The notes below the pieces were generated by a model. That model saw only the letters and a list, made by a program, of their open reading frames with translations. It ran no database searches and was not told where the DNA came from. From Cristatella mucedo (taxonomy: Eukaryota; Bryozoa; Phylactolaemata; Cristatellidae): a stretch of 64,000 nucleotides of DNA. Shown one piece after another: positions 18,730 through 32,049 of this stretch (positions within the stretch are counted from its first letter, which is position 1; each line of letters starts with the position of its first letter). The DNA lies in NCBI GenBank assembly GCA_009760855.2, contig WPIO01000191.1:32501-96500 (forward strand). Reading direction: 5' to 3'. The position numbers were made by a program, and so were the translations under genes.

Positions 18730-21430
18730 GCGTTGCTGAGCTCACATTTTGCACTGATATTGTAGTACACGTTCGAATTTATCTGTCCACCACGCCTGCC
18801 CCGAAATCCACCAAAATCCTTTCTACTTCCCATAAAATACACCACGAATCAGCTGCGAAGCGCTCCACAAAGTTTGGAATATCAAACTGCGCTATATGTA
18901 CAATTTACCAAGAAAAGTTTACGCGATTCCACTCACGCTTTCTCACGAAGTCCACTGAACTAAGATTGCAGCGGCCCAGATCAATACTGCAATTCGCCAG
19001 AATCCACCAAAATTAACCACATTCCATCAAGTAACGATAGAAATCCTAATCGAAAAGCGCTTTTTCGATTGCATATGACAAAACACTCTGCGAAAAAATT
19101 GCTCTACAAAGATTTCGCTTGCATGGGCGTGACCGTTCTTGTGCAATGCACTGCAATCGACTGCAGTGGCCCAGCCAATGCATCCGCTTCGATCCGCCAA
19201 ATTCTCCGCACACAAAAAAAATCGAAATTCATTGTGCCGAGCTCCAGTTTTAATTGCATATTAGAGTGCACCGTGCTGTGTGCACATCCGCGTAAAATAA
19301 AGACATTGTGCGACCTCGCACTGTGGCAATGGGCGCCAATCGCCTGCAATGACCTGGAAAACTACCACAATCTGTTCCACTGAGCATCATCATCAAATCG
19401 CCATCCTGAAGCTCTAATTGACATTGCGTATAGGATTAGACTCAGTTCAAAGGACACCCACAAAATGTCGCTTGATTACGGCACACTTTCTCATGCAGTG
19501 AATTGCAATCGACTGCAACGAGCCGGTCCCATACACTAATAGACCTCCACCAGGTGAAATCTGCTGCAATTCGCCACACAGCGACCAGAGCGCATACATT
19601 ACTAGCTCTAATTGTGATTGCACGCTGCTCTACTCTTCGGTTATTGTGTACTCACATACATATTGTACTTGACTCGAACATTCTGCAGTAATGCACTGCA
19701 ATCGACTGCAACTGCTCGGTCCAGTAGGTTAATGTACCGCACACCCCCGAAAAACGACCATAATATGTACACTTTAAGCACTAATAGCGAAACCATGTTG
19801 CTCTAATTTTTTGTCATTGTGTAATCCCACAATATCACCACAATCGCTTCGATCATTCGGCGATCAATGCAGTGCAATTGACAGCAATGGCCAGCTCAAA
19901 CACCTCACTTTACAGCAATCTGATGCAAAATGCCCTGAAATTGGTTTTGCAATGGTCCAATTTTTAATGCATTTTACAAAGCAAACTGGTTAAATTTAAC
20001 CGCATCATTTTAGGCAATTGCGTTAGTACAATCTCGGGCAATGCATGGCAATCTATGGCAACGGCTCGGCTCGAAGCAGCAATCCACTATAATCCGTGAC
20101 AAGTTGACACTAAATTGGCTGCTCGAAGTGCCGATTGTCACCATTTTTCACATTTCGTTGTACTAAAAGTGAAATCGTAGGACTTTCAAGCTATTTTGTA
20201 CGTTAATTGTTAACAATGCACGGCAATCGGCGACAATGGCAGGGACAAATGCCAAAATCCGTGGCAAATCGACAATAAATCGGCTGCACCAAGCTCCAAT
20301 TCTCATTCCACTTAACATCTCACTGCTCAAGCGCATACTTTCAACAATTTCAACCTGCTCGGACCGTTTAATCTTGGACAACGCATGGCAATCGACGGCA
20401 AATGCACCGGCAAATACGGCAATCCATTAGGGTCCATCTCAAAGCACTGGAAAGTGCCTGGGCCAAGATTAGTATATCTTACCTGTCACAGCCAAATGTG
20501 TTGAAAGTGCAATCAAATATTTTCAGCTAATCACGTACGTACAATTGGGTGCAATGAACGGCAATCGACAGCAATGTCCTGAGCCAATAATCCAATTCCC
20601 GGCAAATTGAAGAGAAATTGGCAGCAAGGAAGCTTCAATTGTCTCTACATATAGCATTCCGCTGCGTTCAAAGTAAAACCATGAAATTTTCAAGATGCTA
20701 TGTTGGTTAACTGTCAGCAATGCACGGCAATTCACAGCAATTGTAGGGGCCGATAGCGAAATCCGTGGAATATTGACAAGATTGGCTGCAATCAACTGCA
20801 ACTCTCATTCCACGTAACATGTAATCGTGTGCGCACATAATGTTCACCCAAGGTGCGCGTTCAATTGACGGCAACGTAGGGCAATCAACGGCAATGGCCG
20901 GGGGGAAATACGCCGATCCATAACGGACAGTTTCAAATGGACCGACAGTAGCTGAGAGAAGCTCCAACTATTCTTGCAAATTGCATTGCACTGCATTAAA
21001 AGTGCAGCCACATGTATCCTTATATATAATCGACAAAGGCACAATCTAGGGCAATCGACGGCAATGGCCCGGTCTTTGCAGCAATGTGGTTCAAATTTGC
21101 TGGAAATAAGCTGTTTGAATTTGTAATTATCCTCGCGAATAACGGTCACTGTGGGCCCAGATGCTGTCCGTTATCGCGTCCAACATTGCATAATCCACGG
21201 CAATCGATGGCGAATGCCCGAGACAATACGGCAATCTGTGATTGTCTGTTACACAATTACAAGCGAAGCTGGCGGGAGAGGATCGCATTTTTCTTGCGTA
21301 ACAGTGTGCGCTGTCTTAAAAGTGCAACCGCGTCCCATCAACCAATCTTGAACGTACATGCGAGGGCAATGCAAGGCAATCGACGGCAATGGCTTGGGAA
21401 AATACGGAAATCTATCCGTTGTAAGTGCAC
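18730..21430 (+). repeat. Satellite array, block A (monomer step about 170 bp)
   Basis: A core close to GCAATGCACGGCAATCGACGG followed by CAATGGCCCGG recurs near 19146, 19325, 19494, 19688, 19867, 20038, 20214, 20378, 20551, 20717, 20875, 21050, 21195 and 21368. Steps are mostly 165-180 bp. The DNA between cores is diverged from monomer to monomer, yet each monomer has a close counterpart at the corresponding place in block B or C. This is the mark of a higher-order repeat. Apparent reading frames in it are not coding. Confidence 0.85.
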
Positions 21431-22060
21431 GCATTCAACTCAATTCGTGAGACCAGAGATATGGGTCAAGCGATCGTACCAGGTGAGGGAGACCTTGTGG
21501 TTAGTTGGAACAACATATCACCGGCCCTCCACGGCCAGGTGTGATGAGCATTGGAGTACCGTTGAGCACTAAAACATCAGAGGTAAGGCGAGAAGCTCCG
21601 ATAATTAGTAAAGCTTCAGGCTCGCACAGATCTAGTGATGCTAAGGTGAACATGATACAAATTTATTTCCCGTCCTCTACCTCAGGGCTGTGGAGCAAGT
21701 TTCCAGGGGTGCGAACTTTTGGCTTGCAGGTTACTGCCAAGCCATCAGAGGCCTAGTCAGTAGGACAAAAAGCATTCTACATTAAGCATATTGCAAAAGG
21801 TATAACATCGCACTTTAAAAAGTTTGATGTATTACCTAATGCATACTTCAGCTTCCCACAGCCTAGGTGCAGTCAATTTGCGACTGATTGCAGAAGATTG
21901 CTGTGTTGACTAGGGCATTTAAAGTAAATTGCAATGCGTGACCGAGGGCTGACATTACCAATGGAATTTCCTGGGTGCACAAAAAGTAGAGTATACACGA
22001 ACGAGAAATTTAAGTGTGAGCGTCACTCAGCTGCGTCTAGTCTATTTTTAATGGACCGTC
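21431..22060. other. Non-satellite spacer between inverted satellite blocks
   Basis: About 630 bases without the satellite core, except near 21880 and 21930 where weak core-like traces appear. No gene or mobile element was recognised. Confidence 0.5.
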
Positions 22061-23620
22061 ATATATTTCCGTATTTTCCTAGTCCGTTGCAGTCGATTGC
22101 CGCACATTGCCCTCGCATGTACATTCAAGTTTGTTGATAGGATACGGTTGCACTTTCAATGCAGCACACTGCTGCGCAAGAGAACTTTGATCTTCTCCCA
22201 TCAGCTTTGTTTGTAATTGTAACAGACAATCGCAGATTGCTGTATTGTCTCGGGCAATTGCCGTCGACTGCCACGAATTGCCCAAGGTTGAACGCAGTAA
22301 AGGACAGCATTTGCGCCTACAGCAACCATTATGAGGGAGCATAATTAAAAATTCAAGCAGCTAGTTTCCAGCAAATTAAAACCATATTGCTGCAAAGAAA
22401 GGGCCATTGCAGTTACTTGCCGTGCATTGCCCTCGATTGTGCCTTCATCGATTGTATAAAAGGATACATGTGGCTGCACTTTTAATGCAGTGTAGTGCAA
22501 AATGCAAGACAAATTGGAGCTTCTATCAGCAACTGTCCGTCCGTTTGTAACTGTCTGTTATGGATTGGCGTATTTCTCGGGCCGGCGCCGTCAATTGCCG
22601 TGCATTGCCGTCGAATGAACGCTCACCGTGCATGAAAACTATGTGCGCACCCACGTACATTTTCGTGGAATGAGAGTTGCAGCGTATTCATGCCAATCTT
22701 GTCAGTATCCTACGGACTTTGCTATCGGTCGCTACCATTGCTGTTGATTGCCGTGCGTTGCTGACTGTTAATAAACAAAGCATCTTGAAAAATTCCACGG
22801 TTTTACTTTGGAGGTAGGGGAATGCTATATATAATGAAAATCGAGGCTTCCATGCTGCCAATTTCTCTTCAATTTTCCGGGAATTGGGGTACTGGCTCAG
22901 GCCATTGCTGTCGATAGCCGTTCATTGCTCGCGTTTGTACGTGCTCAATTAATTGAAAGGATTTGATTGCACTTTCAACACAGTGGGCTGTGACGGGTAA
23001 GACACATTTGATCATGGCCCAGTCACTTGCCAGTGCTTTGCAATGGACCATAATGGACTGCCGTATTTGCCGTACTTGCCATTGCCGTCGATTGCCATGC
23101 ATTGCCCAAAAGTAAACGGTCCGAGCAGGTTGAAATTGTTGAAAGTATGCGCTTGAGCAGTGAGATGTTACGTGGAATGAGAATTGGAGCTTGGTGCAGC
23201 TGATTTATCGTCGATTTGGCACGGATTTTGGTATTGGTCCCTGCCATTGCTGTCGATTGCCGTGCATTGTTGACAATTAGCATGTAAAGTAGCTTGAAAG
23301 TCCTACGATTTCACTTTTAGCACAAAGAAACGTGAAATGCAATGATAATCGCCACTTCGTGGAGCCAATTTAGCGTTGGCTTGCCAAGGATCATAGTGGA
23401 TTGCTGCTTCGAGCCGAGCCGTTGCCGCAGATTGCCGTGCCTAGCCAGAGATTTTACAAGCGCAAGTGCTTAAAATGATGTGGTTGACTTTAACCAGTGT
23501 GATTTGCAACATGCATGCAAAATTGGAGCGTTGCGAAACCAATTTTTAGGGCATTTTGCTTCAGATAGTTGTAATTGAGGCATTGGCCCGGACCATTGCA
23601 GTCAACTGCAGTGCATTGAT
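22061..23620 (-). repeat. Satellite array, block B (inverted copy of 19855-21430)
   Basis: The reverse complement of this block follows block A monomer by monomer. For example, 22070-22310 matches 21160-21425 and 23380-23620 matches 19850-20110. It contains the core in complement (CATTGCCGTCGATTGCCATG near 23083). Confidence 0.85.
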
Positions 23621-23639
23621 GCCGACTGATCTTGCAAAT

Positions 23640-25165
23640 TTCAAGTTTCGCTTGCATTGGCACGGTTGTTCTCGTGCAATGCACTGCAATCGACTGCCGT
23701 AGCCTGGGCCAAGACTGCAATCCATTTCAATTCACAGAATCCACCACATAAACAATTGAAAAATGGATTACGCCGAGCTCCAGCTTTTATCGCATACGAA
23801 AGTGCACCATGCTTTGTGCAGAAACACATAAAATAAAAACAATTGGGCATCCTTGCACTATGGCAATGGGTGGCAATCGTCTGAAACGATCAGGAAAACC
23901 ACCGTAACTCACTGTATTCCACTGCAGGTCATCCTCAAATCGCCATCGCCGAGCTTTAATTGACATTGTATATAGGACTAGACTCAGTTCAAAGTGCACC
24001 TGTACAACAATTTCGCTTCATTATGCACACGCGTTTTCACGCAATAAATTGCAATCGACTGCAACGACCTGGTCCTATACCCCAATTCACCTCACTCCGC
24101 CGAAATCCGCTGCAATCCGCTGCAATCCGCCGCACAGCGACCAGACGCGCGTACACTAGAAGCTCTTATTATGATAAGAGGATGCTCTACTCTTCGGTTA
24201 TTGTGTATTCGCGTAACTTCGCTGTAATTTCCTCGACTATTCTATAGCAATGCACTACAATTGACTGCAATTTCCCGGGCCAATAGTCAATATATCGCAA
24301 CCCGCCGAGAAAAGACCAGAATGCGTACACTTTAACATGTAATAGTGATTGCATGCTGGTTTAATTTTTTCATTATCGAGTAATCTCACAATTTGACTGC
24401 AATTGCCTCGACCATTCGGCAGCAATGTACTGCAATTACCGGCAATGGCTCGGGCCAATATGGAAATCTATTACGATCTATCATTAATCATGGAAAGTGA
24501 CTGGACCAAGATCAAGTCTATCTTACCTGTCACAGCCCACTACGGTTAGAGTGCAATCAAATCCTTTCAACTTATCGAGCACGTACAATCACGAGCTATT
24601 AATACCAATCGGCAGCAATGGCCTGGGCCAGTACCCAAATTCGCGGCGAATTGACGAGAACTTGGCAGCGCGGAGGCCCTGATTGTCATTACGTACAACA
24701 TTCCGCTGCGTCCAAAGTAAAACCATTGCGTTTTCAAGAAGCTTTTGCTTGCTAACTGTCAGCAATGCGTGGCAATCAACAGCGATGGTAGGAGCCGAGA
24801 GCAAAATTCGTGGAAAGTTCACGATTGGCTGCGATAAACTGTGACTCTCATTCCACGCAACAAACACGTACCCGTGTGCGCGCGTAATTTTCATCCGTGG
24901 CGCACGTTAACTCGACGGCAACACACGGAAATCGATGGCAACGGCCGGAGAAAATACGCCAATCCCAAACGGCCGGTTACAAATGGACCGGCAGCTGCTG
25001 AGAGAAGCTCCAACGTCTCTTGCGTATTGCAGTGCAGTGCATCAAAAGTGCAGCCACATTCTTTGAAACAAGCGACAAAGACACAATCAAAGGCAGCGAA
25101 TGCAAATCGACGGCAATGGCCCGGCCTCTTCCAGAAATCCGTTTCGAATTTGCTCGCGTCTGGTC
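23640..25165 (+). repeat. Satellite array, block C (direct copy of block A)
   Basis: It matches block A from 19110 to about 19880, then from about 20390 to 21120, so roughly three monomers (about 500 bp) are missing. Matching landmarks include TTTCGCTTGCAT at both starts and CTTACCTGTCACAGCC at 20480 and 24523. Confidence 0.85.
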
Positions 25166-26895
25166 AATGTTAGCCTAATTCGACCGTATTGCAGCGGATT
25201 GGGGTGATTCGTCGGTAAAACCTACGGCAGCCTGTGCGAAGCAGTCCCGTAGCGTACGCCTCGCTCGCCGGCCCGACGACCCGCTAGCCTAGCCGTGGCG
25301 GTGACGGCCAATACGGCGGCAAAATACGGCTGCTACGACGGGCCGAGCTCGGGCAGGGCACTCACGTGGTCTCACGTGGCTCCTCCACGCCTTGCAAAAG
25401 AAAAGGTGACCTCGTTCACCCACAGGGGGAAAATGAGATCGTACTTCCTTCGCTTCCATGGCTGCCTACCGGTCACCCACAGGACTTCCGGTCACCCGTA
25501 AGACAAAGTTTTTTGCAACCGAAGGTCTCAGAAGCTTCTCCCCTTCTCATCTTAACGCTTCGAGGGCTTGCCAAACTGTAAACGCTACGGATGTGACATC
25601 AAGAACTTTCCGCAAGTGAAAGTGAATGAAAAAGTTTCTTTTTGCACTGGGCTTTGGAGAATCATATTGCGAAGTGAATTAGTTGTCCTTTTGCGGAAGG
25701 TCGTACGCAATGAAATCGCAGATTGATGACGCGCTTCCAGGCTAACCTAAAAGCACTTTTAGGAGCCGACGCAACTGTCGTATGAGCGTCTTTATCCGAA
25801 TAAGTAATTTCATAAATCATGTAGGTACTCGAAACGATTAGCGTTCGAAAAAATTCGTTCGTTCAATTCAGATCTTTGCAAAAGAAAGAGTACAAATACA
25901 AATTTGTCTTACTGCACTGGACGCCAAAGCAGATAAGATTCTGGTCTGACAGACTCAGAAAGTCACCATGTGACAGATGCGAGTTTACCGAGGCCAGGAC
26001 CTCGTGAGTGGTGCGTGAGCGTGCTCAACGTGACATCCAGGTGCAAGCGTATGCTGATTGCTTGCCTGCTCGTAGTAGTTGAGGTAGAGGAGAATACGAG
26101 CGTATTTTGAGGGTCATCATTTTGTTATCAAATGAAATGCGTATGGTTTTCTCCTGATGTACAATTGCTCCTAATTGATTCGATGCGGATTGCACAGCTA
26201 TTTTAGTTATTTTAACATAGTTATTTCACAGTCATTAGCACCTGCCAGTTAGTGCGAGTACATATTTGCAAATCCTGAGTGGCATTTCGCACCTAGAGAC
26301 TGTTTAAAGGCTTGATACCTGATTAGCACAGAAGGACTGCTCGCGATTTTGGGTGCGTTAGGATACAAACACATTTTTAATGCTTTTTGTCAATTTTTGA
26401 AGAAACAATCGCTTCGTCCATTCGACTCAGTAACTTTAAATTAAGCCGGCTTGTTCGCCACATTTAAGTGGCGACGTGCTGCCGGCGTCGTGAGAGCGAT
26501 TACCTACGAATATAAACATAATTATACAAACAAAACATATACCTGGATAGACGTACTCAGGGTTGAATTTACTCATGTTGAAACTTTGGCGCCCTAAAGT
26601 AGCCAGTTGGTGAATGAGACTCGTCATCCGTTTCTGAATTACACTGCCTAGGAACGGGTTAGGCTATTATGTCTATGGCAGCATACTAGCCAAGTTCAGG
26701 TAAAAGGGGAGAATTTCTCGCCCAAGCCGTTAAGCTAAATTTGAGCTCAACGCTTTGTGATGTAAGAGAGTTTTTTCACTTCATGCACTTCATGCGCTCG
26801 TCGTGCACGCCATCTTCCTGAAGCTGAAGATGCACTTCATGCACTCTTCCCCGTCTGTACATTTCGCATTTCTCTAGGCCATGGATATGGAGTCG
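25166..26895. other. Unassigned DNA with paired CACGTGG
   Basis: No gene or repeat is recognised. Two CACGTGG sites lie 10 bp apart (25363-25369 and 25373-25379) in a GC-rich patch at 25200-25500, which also holds two CCGGTCACCC copies near 25469 and 25488. A short minus-strand frame at 26436-26627 has a hydrophobic stretch (GICFVCIIMFIFVG) but no other support. Confidence 0.4.
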
Positions 26896-26899
26896 ATAT

Positions 26900-27930
26900 A
26901 AATATAATAGTAATAGCAATAATGCATCCACGTAGCGTCCGCAGAGAAATTAGGCTTTTTTCCCAGGCATTTTATGAATGCACAGAAGCCGAGGTTGACG
27001 ACGAACTGTGACCCTTAGGCCAGATGCGGCCTAACTGGAACTGCAGTCCTAACTAGCGGCTCTCAGAGTCGTGTATCGCTGGATCTGGTCTGAATGAATT
27101 GTCGAGATTTTGCCGCCCTTCATTACAGCTGCTCGCAGCTCAAGCTGTGTACCCGGGCATCAGTCAATGTCAATGTTAATCCTGCAGAATTAATTCGCTT
27201 CGAGCTTCGCCTGCTGCTCGTTCACAAGAGTTCATCTCTTTCTAGGCGCCTATTACATTTGCTGCAATGGAAACACGGTCGGATAGTTGGTGGTAGCATG
27301 CTTAATAAGCAGCAAGAATACCATGATTATGGGCACATGCACCTGGATCGCCATGCGAGTATTGTTAATGGCAGCATGCACAGCGTCAGCAGGCATAAGC
27401 GCCCACAGGTCGAATCACAAGGACCAGCTAAATGCTGTGATAAATAAGTGGGTTTTTAGTTTCTTTTTAAATATGGTCAAGCCAGAGGATGTCGCGCGGA
27501 AGTCGGGAGTGAGTTCCAGGCTTTGAGAGCATAAAAACTAAAGGCTAGGTCGCCAAAGGATTTGAAATTTATTCGAGGTATACATAAACAATTAGATTCC
27601 AAAAAAGAGGCTGTACGATGCTTAGCCCGGTGGGGCAGTAGATTTTATAATTAGGGAGGAGCTAAAGAACAAAGGAACCTAACAGTGACGAATAAAACCT
27701 TTAAGTCGATGCTTTGCTTGACTGGTAGCCAGTTCAGGTCGGCGAGAAGTGATGTGACGTGGCAACTGCGACGCTCATGACAGACAAGCATAGCTGCAGA
27801 GTTTCGCACCAGCTGTAAGCGCCTGAGTGCTCAGGCCGGTTGACCAGCAAGTAGTGAGTTACAAAAGTCAAGACGGGATGTCACAAATGCATGGACCAAC
27901 TTAGATGCGATATCGCTGTCTAAACGAGCC
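26900..27930 (-). mobile_element. L2-like LINE 3' fragments
   Basis: A short tail module lies at 26900-27010. A longer minus-strand 3' UTR and C-terminal RT region run from 27225 to 27930, the coding part being complement sequence such as GGATGTCACAAATGCATGGA (VHAFVTS). 27010-27225 is unassigned. 27930-28390 has nothing I recognise. Confidence 0.7.
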
Positions 27931-28389
27931 TTTGAACTTCATCTTATCCAAGTTTAAATCTTTTGCTATCATTTTTGACTTCTACTGTCCACTGCCACAG
28001 ACTTAGTTTCCAATGTTATCAGCACGTGCCAAGCGTGTGATTGCAATGTTTGGCAGCACTTATTAGTGCTAGCAGTTGCCCTCTAAGATAAATTTTTTAA
28101 GTGCAAACAGTGCTCTCAGCTCACTGAAAATGACCCGAGTAAGCCTCTTTTAATGAACTCTTCATCGTTAGAACCTGATATTGTGTCTTTCCCGCTCTCT
28201 AGGAACATGCAGCATCTTGTTTCACGTTGATCTTACTGTACTTTTGCTACAGAACCTTTCCTTAAACCCTTGAACACTTGTTTCTTCTTGTCTATGGCAC
28301 CTTTTTGAGTTCGTCAAGTATTCTAATAGTCCAACAGGTTTGCCGACCCCCCTTGTAAAGAGAGCATGGTCGAATTATTAATTGTAACG

Positions 28390-29215
28390 TTCACAATTTC
28401 AGCAGGCATAACATGGATAGAGATTAGAAGCACAGTTTCGACAAGTAACTTATCATAAGGGGAAGCATGTACACTGTCATCACGAGGAGGCAGACTGAGG
28501 ACGGACGAATGATAAGGATCCGCTAAATGCCGTGGTAAAAGAGTGCATTTTATGCTTCTTCTTGAGCGTCCTCAGGTCTGATCCTGATGTCGTGATCTCA
28601 ATCGCTTACGACGGAGCTCCATGCACTGGAATTAGAAAACTAAGGGCACGGTTGCACAAGGATTTCAGATTCGTACTGGACATAGCTTCACGATTTGAGT
28701 CTGAACACTGAGTGGTACGATTTTTACCTTGGCTGGGGAGTAGATCTGCCAGGTTTTCTTGAGCTGCAGAATACAGGGACCTAATAGTGAGTGACACAAC
28801 GTTGAAGACGATACGCTGCTTGATTGCAAGCTTATCGAGGTAAGCGAGCAGTAGTGTTTTGTGGCAACTTTGACGCTCGCGACAGAAACCTAGCTGCATG
28901 GTTTATCTCGAACTGTAAGCGCCTAACTGCATAGGCCGGGAGATCAGTAGACAGCGAGTTCCAGAAGTCGAGACGTGATGTATCACATGCATAGGCCAGT
29001 TAGAACGTGGTATCATTATCTAAGCTAGCCCGAACCTTAGCTATGCTACATAGCCAAAAGAAGGCTGACTTGACTGCGGAGCAGATGTGGTCATCTAGTG
29101 AAAGGTCACTTTAAAACAGGGCATATAGATTATTCGCGGATCCATCGATATATATATTCTGGCAGATGAGATTTCAAGCGTCAGTTTTTCCATTTCCGGA
29201 GTCTCACTTTGTTTG
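28390..29215 (-). mobile_element. L2-like LINE C-terminal fragment
   Basis: Minus-strand sequence includes the 3' UTR, the end of the RT (LADLLPSQGKNRTTQCSDSN, LGFCRERQSCHKTLLLAYLD) and the FQS/LDDHI region near 29090. It is disrupted by frameshifts. Confidence 0.75.
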
Positions 29216-29645
29216 CCCTGGACTTGTCTTGTGAGTAACGCAGTTGCCACATGACACCACCTCTCAATAAACTATACTGGCTCCCGATAAATACGTCTAC
29301 CTACTTCAAGTTTCTGTCACTTACTCTTTTGTCCCTCCAGTATAGTCCTTCGCCAGAGACTTACCCTAACTGCGTCTTCTACTGTCTACTTTTTCTTACT
29401 CACAAAGTCGGTTAGCTTCACCTCAAACCAAGCACAAGTCCCGTGGCGACCGTGCATTTAGTACTTTTCGAACCGAAGAACTCAATCCAGACTGACATCA
29501 CAATATCTCCTGACATGACAATATTTGAAAAGATGCTAAAATGGACCCGTTCCGTAAGGGATTAGCTAGATCTGGATGAATTTTCCTCTACGTCTACTCA
29601 TGCTTGCTGAATTGTGCACGCTGTTACTAACCGATTAACGTGCTT
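29216..29645 (+). mobile_element. L2-like LINE C-terminal fragment
   Basis: A decayed CHMTPPLNKLYWLP-type block followed by the phenylalanine-rich C-terminal region runs in the plus direction. It abuts the previous fragment head to head. Confidence 0.6.
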
Positions 29646-29999
29646 ACTTTAAACTAAGGGCTATGTGCTCAGATTTGCACGTTGGGGTACAGGTTTGAGG
29701 AGCGACGGTTCGTCGACGAGTCAAGCCTGGCGCTTCCCGATTGCCACTGATGTTTGTGCCGGTTTGTGCATAGCCAAGAAACGAGTGATCAATTAGTCGT
29801 TGTTTAGTGAATTTTCACGTCCGGGAGTGGAGTGCAAGACGCACGACTGAAATTGAGTGAAAGTGAACAAAGCCAACGATTGCTGTCGTTATCAGATCAA
29901 CGTGAGATCGAGGCTGCGAGCTACTCAGCTTTCGCTGTAAGGAGTCTGCTCGTTAGGTCGTCTCACTGTGCCGCTTCGAAGCAAGTCAGACTCAAGCGA

Positions 30000-30600
<601 letters not shown>

Positions 30601-30879
30601 GGCAATCCAGAGCGTTTTGTACGTGCGAGGCAAAGCGGTGTGTTCTACAAGTGCAAGGCCTCCATGGTTGCCTCGGTGGCCTTTAAGCACACTGCTTGTG
30701 CGACGAAGCCTGGCTGCTACCCAACTGCTATAAGGTTTAGTTGGTGCAGTCCGCTATCTTCATTGCTGAGTTAAAATTCTCCCAGCGGACTCCTAGTTTG
30801 CCTGCGGCTCGCCACCGCGGTTAGCAAGGCCTAGCCTCGACTACCGGGAGCTGGACCGACTGCAACAGCTACCAGTTTA

Positions 30880-30935
30880 GCGGGGGGGGGGGGGGGGGGA
30901 GGGGAAATGCGGCGGGGGGGGGGGGGGGGGGGGCT
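30880..30935 (+). repeat. Two long G-runs
   Basis: Runs of about 18 G (from 30882) and about 20 G (from 30913) lie at the place where the other units have GGGGGCGGGGCTGGGGCT. Run length is likely to vary and to be unreliable in assembly. Confidence 0.9.
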
Positions 30936-31001
30936 GGGGCTAGGAATATGAATGAGCGATCGAAGTGACGATGGTGGCCACTCATCCTGCGAGTAGACGA
31001 A

Positions 31002-31044
31002 TTCGCCGGGCAATTCAAGCCGCTGGCTTGAATTGCCCGGCGAA
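31002..31044. other. Perfect 19-bp inverted repeat, 5-nt loop
   Basis: Arms 31002-31020 and 31026-31044 are exact reverse complements around CGCTG. Homologous positions in D3, D7 and D9 read GTTCG(G/A)TGCCTAAGCCGTTCG instead, so the palindrome is specific to this copy. Confidence 0.9.
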
Positions 31045-32008
31045 ATCCAGCGCTCTGCCACTCATTTGAATAAGCGGCAGTCAGGAGTAGGACTATCGCA
31101 CAGACTCTCGGCTCCGCCTCCGGCGTGTGTGCGGGTCCATCCGGGCATTAAGGCCGCGGGCATTTATCGATTGGCTGCTGCCGTGCTAGTCGCCTCCCGG
31201 AGATTGTGCTCGATAGAGAGTTCTCCTGCACGAGCCTTGCGCCGCTCACGCGCACGAGCCTGCACGCTCAGCGGCTTCGCTGGGTTGCAAACTGGGATGC
31301 GTAGAGCCGCCGAGGTACGCTAGTAAGGCTGGGTGAGTGCTAAGTAAGCGTAGGGTGTGATTCACGGGTTCGTCTCCTATGGCGTCGTCAATTTATAGCT
31401 TTAGCTCACCGTCGTTTTGCACTAGGCGAGCTCACTTTCCGCTTATTCGGAATGGCGGCATCGCTGGTCGGGCATTCGGAAAACGTTTCATATGTTTCCC
31501 ACGCCATAGTTTCTGATCTTCTCTGACTCGGTTTACACTCTATCTCTGCTTTTGGTAAGGTCCTCAGCTGCTCACGTAACCTTCCGGTATATTGAATTTT
31601 TATACCTTGCACAGTCATGATACAGCTCTCGGCGAAAAGTGGTAGTAATATGAGAGATATCAGTAACCGACGTCTTTTCCCTCAGACTGAGCGCTCGAAT
31701 CAACCTTTCTAACCGACGAGAGAGTTGAACAGGAATTGTGCTTCGAATTGAGCCGCGCGGCGGCGGGTGAATGGCGGCGAGAAAGCATATGGCAGCGACA
31801 AAGCATATGGCGACGAGAAAGAAAATGGTGACATGGAACTCGCGAGAAAGCAAAAGCAGCCGTCGTTTCGCGAGTTCACAGACGCGTGAGCGGGCGACTG
31901 CAGACGCGATCATTTCAGCGACGGTTCAGCGCGCCTAAACGCAGTGGCAAAACGCAGCTGCACCACCACATTTTCGGCGTTACTTCATCGCTCGCTCTAC
32001 TGGTGCGG

Positions 32009-32049
32009 ACTCTTTCGCTCCTCCGTGGCTGGCGGAGGAGCGAAAGAGT
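32009..32049. other. Perfect 17-bp inverted repeat, 7-nt loop
   Basis: Arms 32009-32025 and 32033-32049 (ACTCTTTCGCTCCTCCG) pair around TGGCTGG. It corresponds to the hairpin at 8162-8204 in D1, followed in both by GGTTCCTGCGAC. Confidence 0.88.

Noticed and set aside
18730-25165. Many short reading frames, some similar between the strands
   Set aside because: The similarity comes from inverted satellite blocks; frames are short, broken and follow the repeat.
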